DNA of 7,559 nt from Planctomycetota bacterium (GTDB lineage: Bacteria > Planctomycetota > Planctomycetia > Planctomycetales > Planctomycetaceae), in assembly GCA_027622115.1 (NCBI GenBank), contig JAQBZS010000331.1, forward strand, positions 1 through 7,559. Reading direction: 5' to 3'. Position 1 is the stretch's first letter, and the number at the start of each line of letters is the position of its first letter. Made by a program: the position numbers and the translations under genes. The notes beneath the pieces are model-generated. The model had not been told where the DNA came from, ran no database searches, and was given only the letters and a program-made list of their open reading frames with translations. Shown piece by piece: positions 6,072-7,559 of the stretch.

Positions 6072-7442
6072 CTATTTGCCGAGCGGTAGAAATCTCAGGC
6101 TCGTCGCGATTTCCCGATCATGCTTTTCCAGACGCTCCAGCAAGGCGTCCTCAGACGCGAAGACCATGGACACTTGCCGACCCGACGACGCACTGCACAG
6201 GTAGTAGATCCAGTTCATGCCGCGCTCGCCGATCTTGCCCTTCGCCTGCACGCGGTACAGGAACATCGCGTCGCCCTGCGGCACGGCCTCTTGCGTGACG
6301 ATCTCGCTGAATTGTCCGCCCAGCGAACTCCTGATGTCCGCGACGAACTGGCTCGGAGCGGTGCGACTGCCGGCTTGCACGGACTCGATCGGTGACAGGT
6401 TGAGCTGCCCCACCAAGCTGCCTCGATCCAGCAAGCGCATGACCGCGACTTGCTTGGTCTGATGGAAGACGTGCCAGTTGCGATCATGCACGAAACTGGT
6501 TTTCCACGGAGTAACGTAAATCAGGTTCAATTGCTCCGGTGGTGGGTCGAGTTTGATGGTGGCGAGCGTGGCGTCCGTCAAAGGACCGCTGTCGACACTG
6601 GGCTGTCGCGTTGCCGTGGTCGTTGCTTTGACTTCCATGCCGGGGCTGACAGTGCCCACGCTTCGCGTTTCCCGTTGCTCGATCTTCCAGGCGGATACGA
6701 ATTGCTGTTTGAGGTTGAAATCAAAGTGTCCCGTGACCGCAACCTTTGTTTCGGCTCCGGCGATGGCACCTTCAACCGACCCGTTGACTTCGATCCGCGC
6801 GATATCTCCGGTGACGTTGGCAAGTTTGCACTTGAGGTCTGCTTGAATCACCGCATCGACGTGCATCAGCATTTGCGGGATCCACGTGTCGAGCGACCAT
6901 TCTTCTCCGACATCGACCGCGTTGGCCGGAAGGAGCGTCAGCATTGCCAAACTGTCGCCCGGCATGGCTAGCAGGTCGAGATCCTCGCGGCGCATCAATT
7001 GGCGAGTGCTGTAGAGCAGCACTCCCGAACGCCGGCCTTCCGCAACGAGGAATCGGAGTGGGTCGGCCAATTGTGACGCCGTGATCCGGTCACCGACTTT
7101 TGTGCGAGCCCCCGGCGTGCCACGGAAGAAGCGAGCGGATCGAAAGGCGTGAGCATCACGTCCGGCTCCGCCGAGCCGCCGTTCGAGATAATCGAAGTTC
7201 GCGGTGGACGTCATGTCCCACGTCGAGCGACGCGGCTTGACTGGCGAATTCGTTGGCCCAACCGGCTTGACGTCGCTGCCGGGAATCTGGAATTGGCCTT
7301 CAATGTTGATCTGCGTCTTGATTGCATAGACGCGTTGATCCGGTACGGGCTCCTTGAGCGAATACTGCTCAGCGAGCGTGGACGTTGTTGTCAAAACGTA
7401 CGCGACAGCAAGCAGCTTACGTGAACATTCTGAACCACGCAT
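6072..7442 (-). CDS. Predicted secreted protein of unknown function
   Basis: I do not recognise a named family. The 456-residue protein begins with a likely Sec signal peptide: positive residues in RKL (8-10), a hydrophobic stretch (10-18), and a plausible cut after Ala24 in STLA-EQ. There is no lipobox, so it is probably released outside the cytoplasm. The rest has no further membrane helix. Two parts can be seen. Residues about 35-290 look rich in beta strands and include VGEEWSLD (178-185), a pattern found in other planctomycete secreted proteins of the 'X is set at a given rate' type without assigned function. Residues about 305-455 open with YVTPWKTSFVHDRNW (309-323) and end TSLRFL, which loosely recalls the PsbP/Mog1-like fold; this is a guess. 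The start is well supported by ggagg four bases upstream. It is transcribed towards the polysaccharide genes, so it is a separate unit and need not share their function. Confidence 0.8.
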   Translation of the reverse strand: MRGSECSRKLLAVAYVLTTTSTLAEQYSLKEPVPDQRVYAIKTQINIEGQFQIPGSDVKPVGPTNSPVKPRRSTWDMTSTANFDYLERRLGGAGRDAHAFRSARFFRGTPGARTKVGDRITASQLADPLRFLVAEGRRSGVLLYSTRQLMRREDLDLLAMPGDSLAMLTLLPANAVDVGEEWSLDTWIPQMLMHVDAVIQADLKCKLANVTGDIARIEVNGSVEGAIAGAETKVAVTGHFDFNLKQQFVSAWKIEQRETRSVGTVSPGMEVKATTTATRQPSVDSGPLTDATLATIKLDPPPEQLNLIYVTPWKTSFVHDRNWHVFHQTKQVAVMRLLDRGSLVGQLNLSPIESVQAGSRTAPSQFVADIRSSLGGQFSEIVTQEAVPQGDAMFLYRVQAKGKIGERGMNWIYYLCSASSGRQVSMVFASEDALLERLEKHDREIATSLRFLPLGK

Positions 7443-7446
7443 AACG

Positions 7447-7451
7447 CCTCC
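7447..7451 (-). promoter_or_regulatory. Ribosome-binding site of the secreted-protein gene
   Basis: On the - strand ggagg lies 4 nt before the ATG that ends at 7442. It is the strongest Shine-Dalgarno sequence in the window and fixes the start. No convincing promoter was seen in the remaining bases to 7559. Confidence 0.7.
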
Positions 7452-7559
7452 GTGCAGACTCGTCGGTCAATTTGAAATCCGATGTGGAGATGACGGTCGA
7501 GTCTCCCGTCAAGCCACTTTTCGAGTCAAAGCGTCAAACGACGCGGGATCGCGGCTCAG

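Noticed and set aside
7443..7559. Promoter for the secreted-protein gene from ttgac sequences on the - strand
   Set aside because: Several ttgac matches occur, but none has a credible -10 box at 16-18 nt, so no promoter can be supported.

Overview
The window is about 7.6 kb of moderately GC-rich DNA and most resembles a planctomycete (Pirellulales-like) chromosome. This assignment is an inference. It rests on exopolysaccharide genes separated by hairpin repeats with a cgtttaaccg core, of a type I associate with planctomycete genomes, and on a long secreted protein of no recognised family. No rRNA or tRNA gene, CRISPR array, transposase or phage gene was seen.

Layout. Four genes on the + strand form part of a polysaccharide or glycoconjugate locus: the 3' part of a GT4 glycosyltransferase (to 862); an overlapping ExoA-like GT2 glycosyltransferase (810-1916); a 286-nt gap holding a large inverted repeat (1955-2110); a DegT/DnrJ/EryC1/StrS-family protein (2203-3405); a 251-nt gap with a diverged copy of the repeat (3457-3505); and a 772-residue protein that joins a monotopic phosphoglycosyl transferase to a FlaA1/CapD/PglF-like two-Rossmann module (3657-5975). 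A convergent - strand gene (7442-6072) encodes a predicted secreted protein of unknown function. The 96 nt between the convergent genes and the last 117 nt of the window hold no gene or clear signal.

How the genes may work together. The phosphoglycosyl transferase domain would load the first sugar phosphate onto undecaprenyl phosphate at the inner face of the membrane. The GT4 and GT2 enzymes would extend the chain. The aminotransferase-like and dehydratase-like parts match the enzyme types that normally make an amino-deoxy sugar nucleotide, as PglE and PglF do next to PglC in bacillosamine pathways.

The unusual point is that both sugar-nucleotide parts appear to have lost their catalytic residues. 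The DegT-like protein has serine where the PLP-binding lysine belongs and is altered at several other cofactor positions. The FlaA1-like domain lacks the STDKA and GATKR motifs and the middle glycine of its nucleotide-binding loop. Both frames are intact and the folds look preserved, so this may be a pair of pseudoenzymes kept for binding, scaffolding or regulation. That is the main candidate for an undescribed system here.
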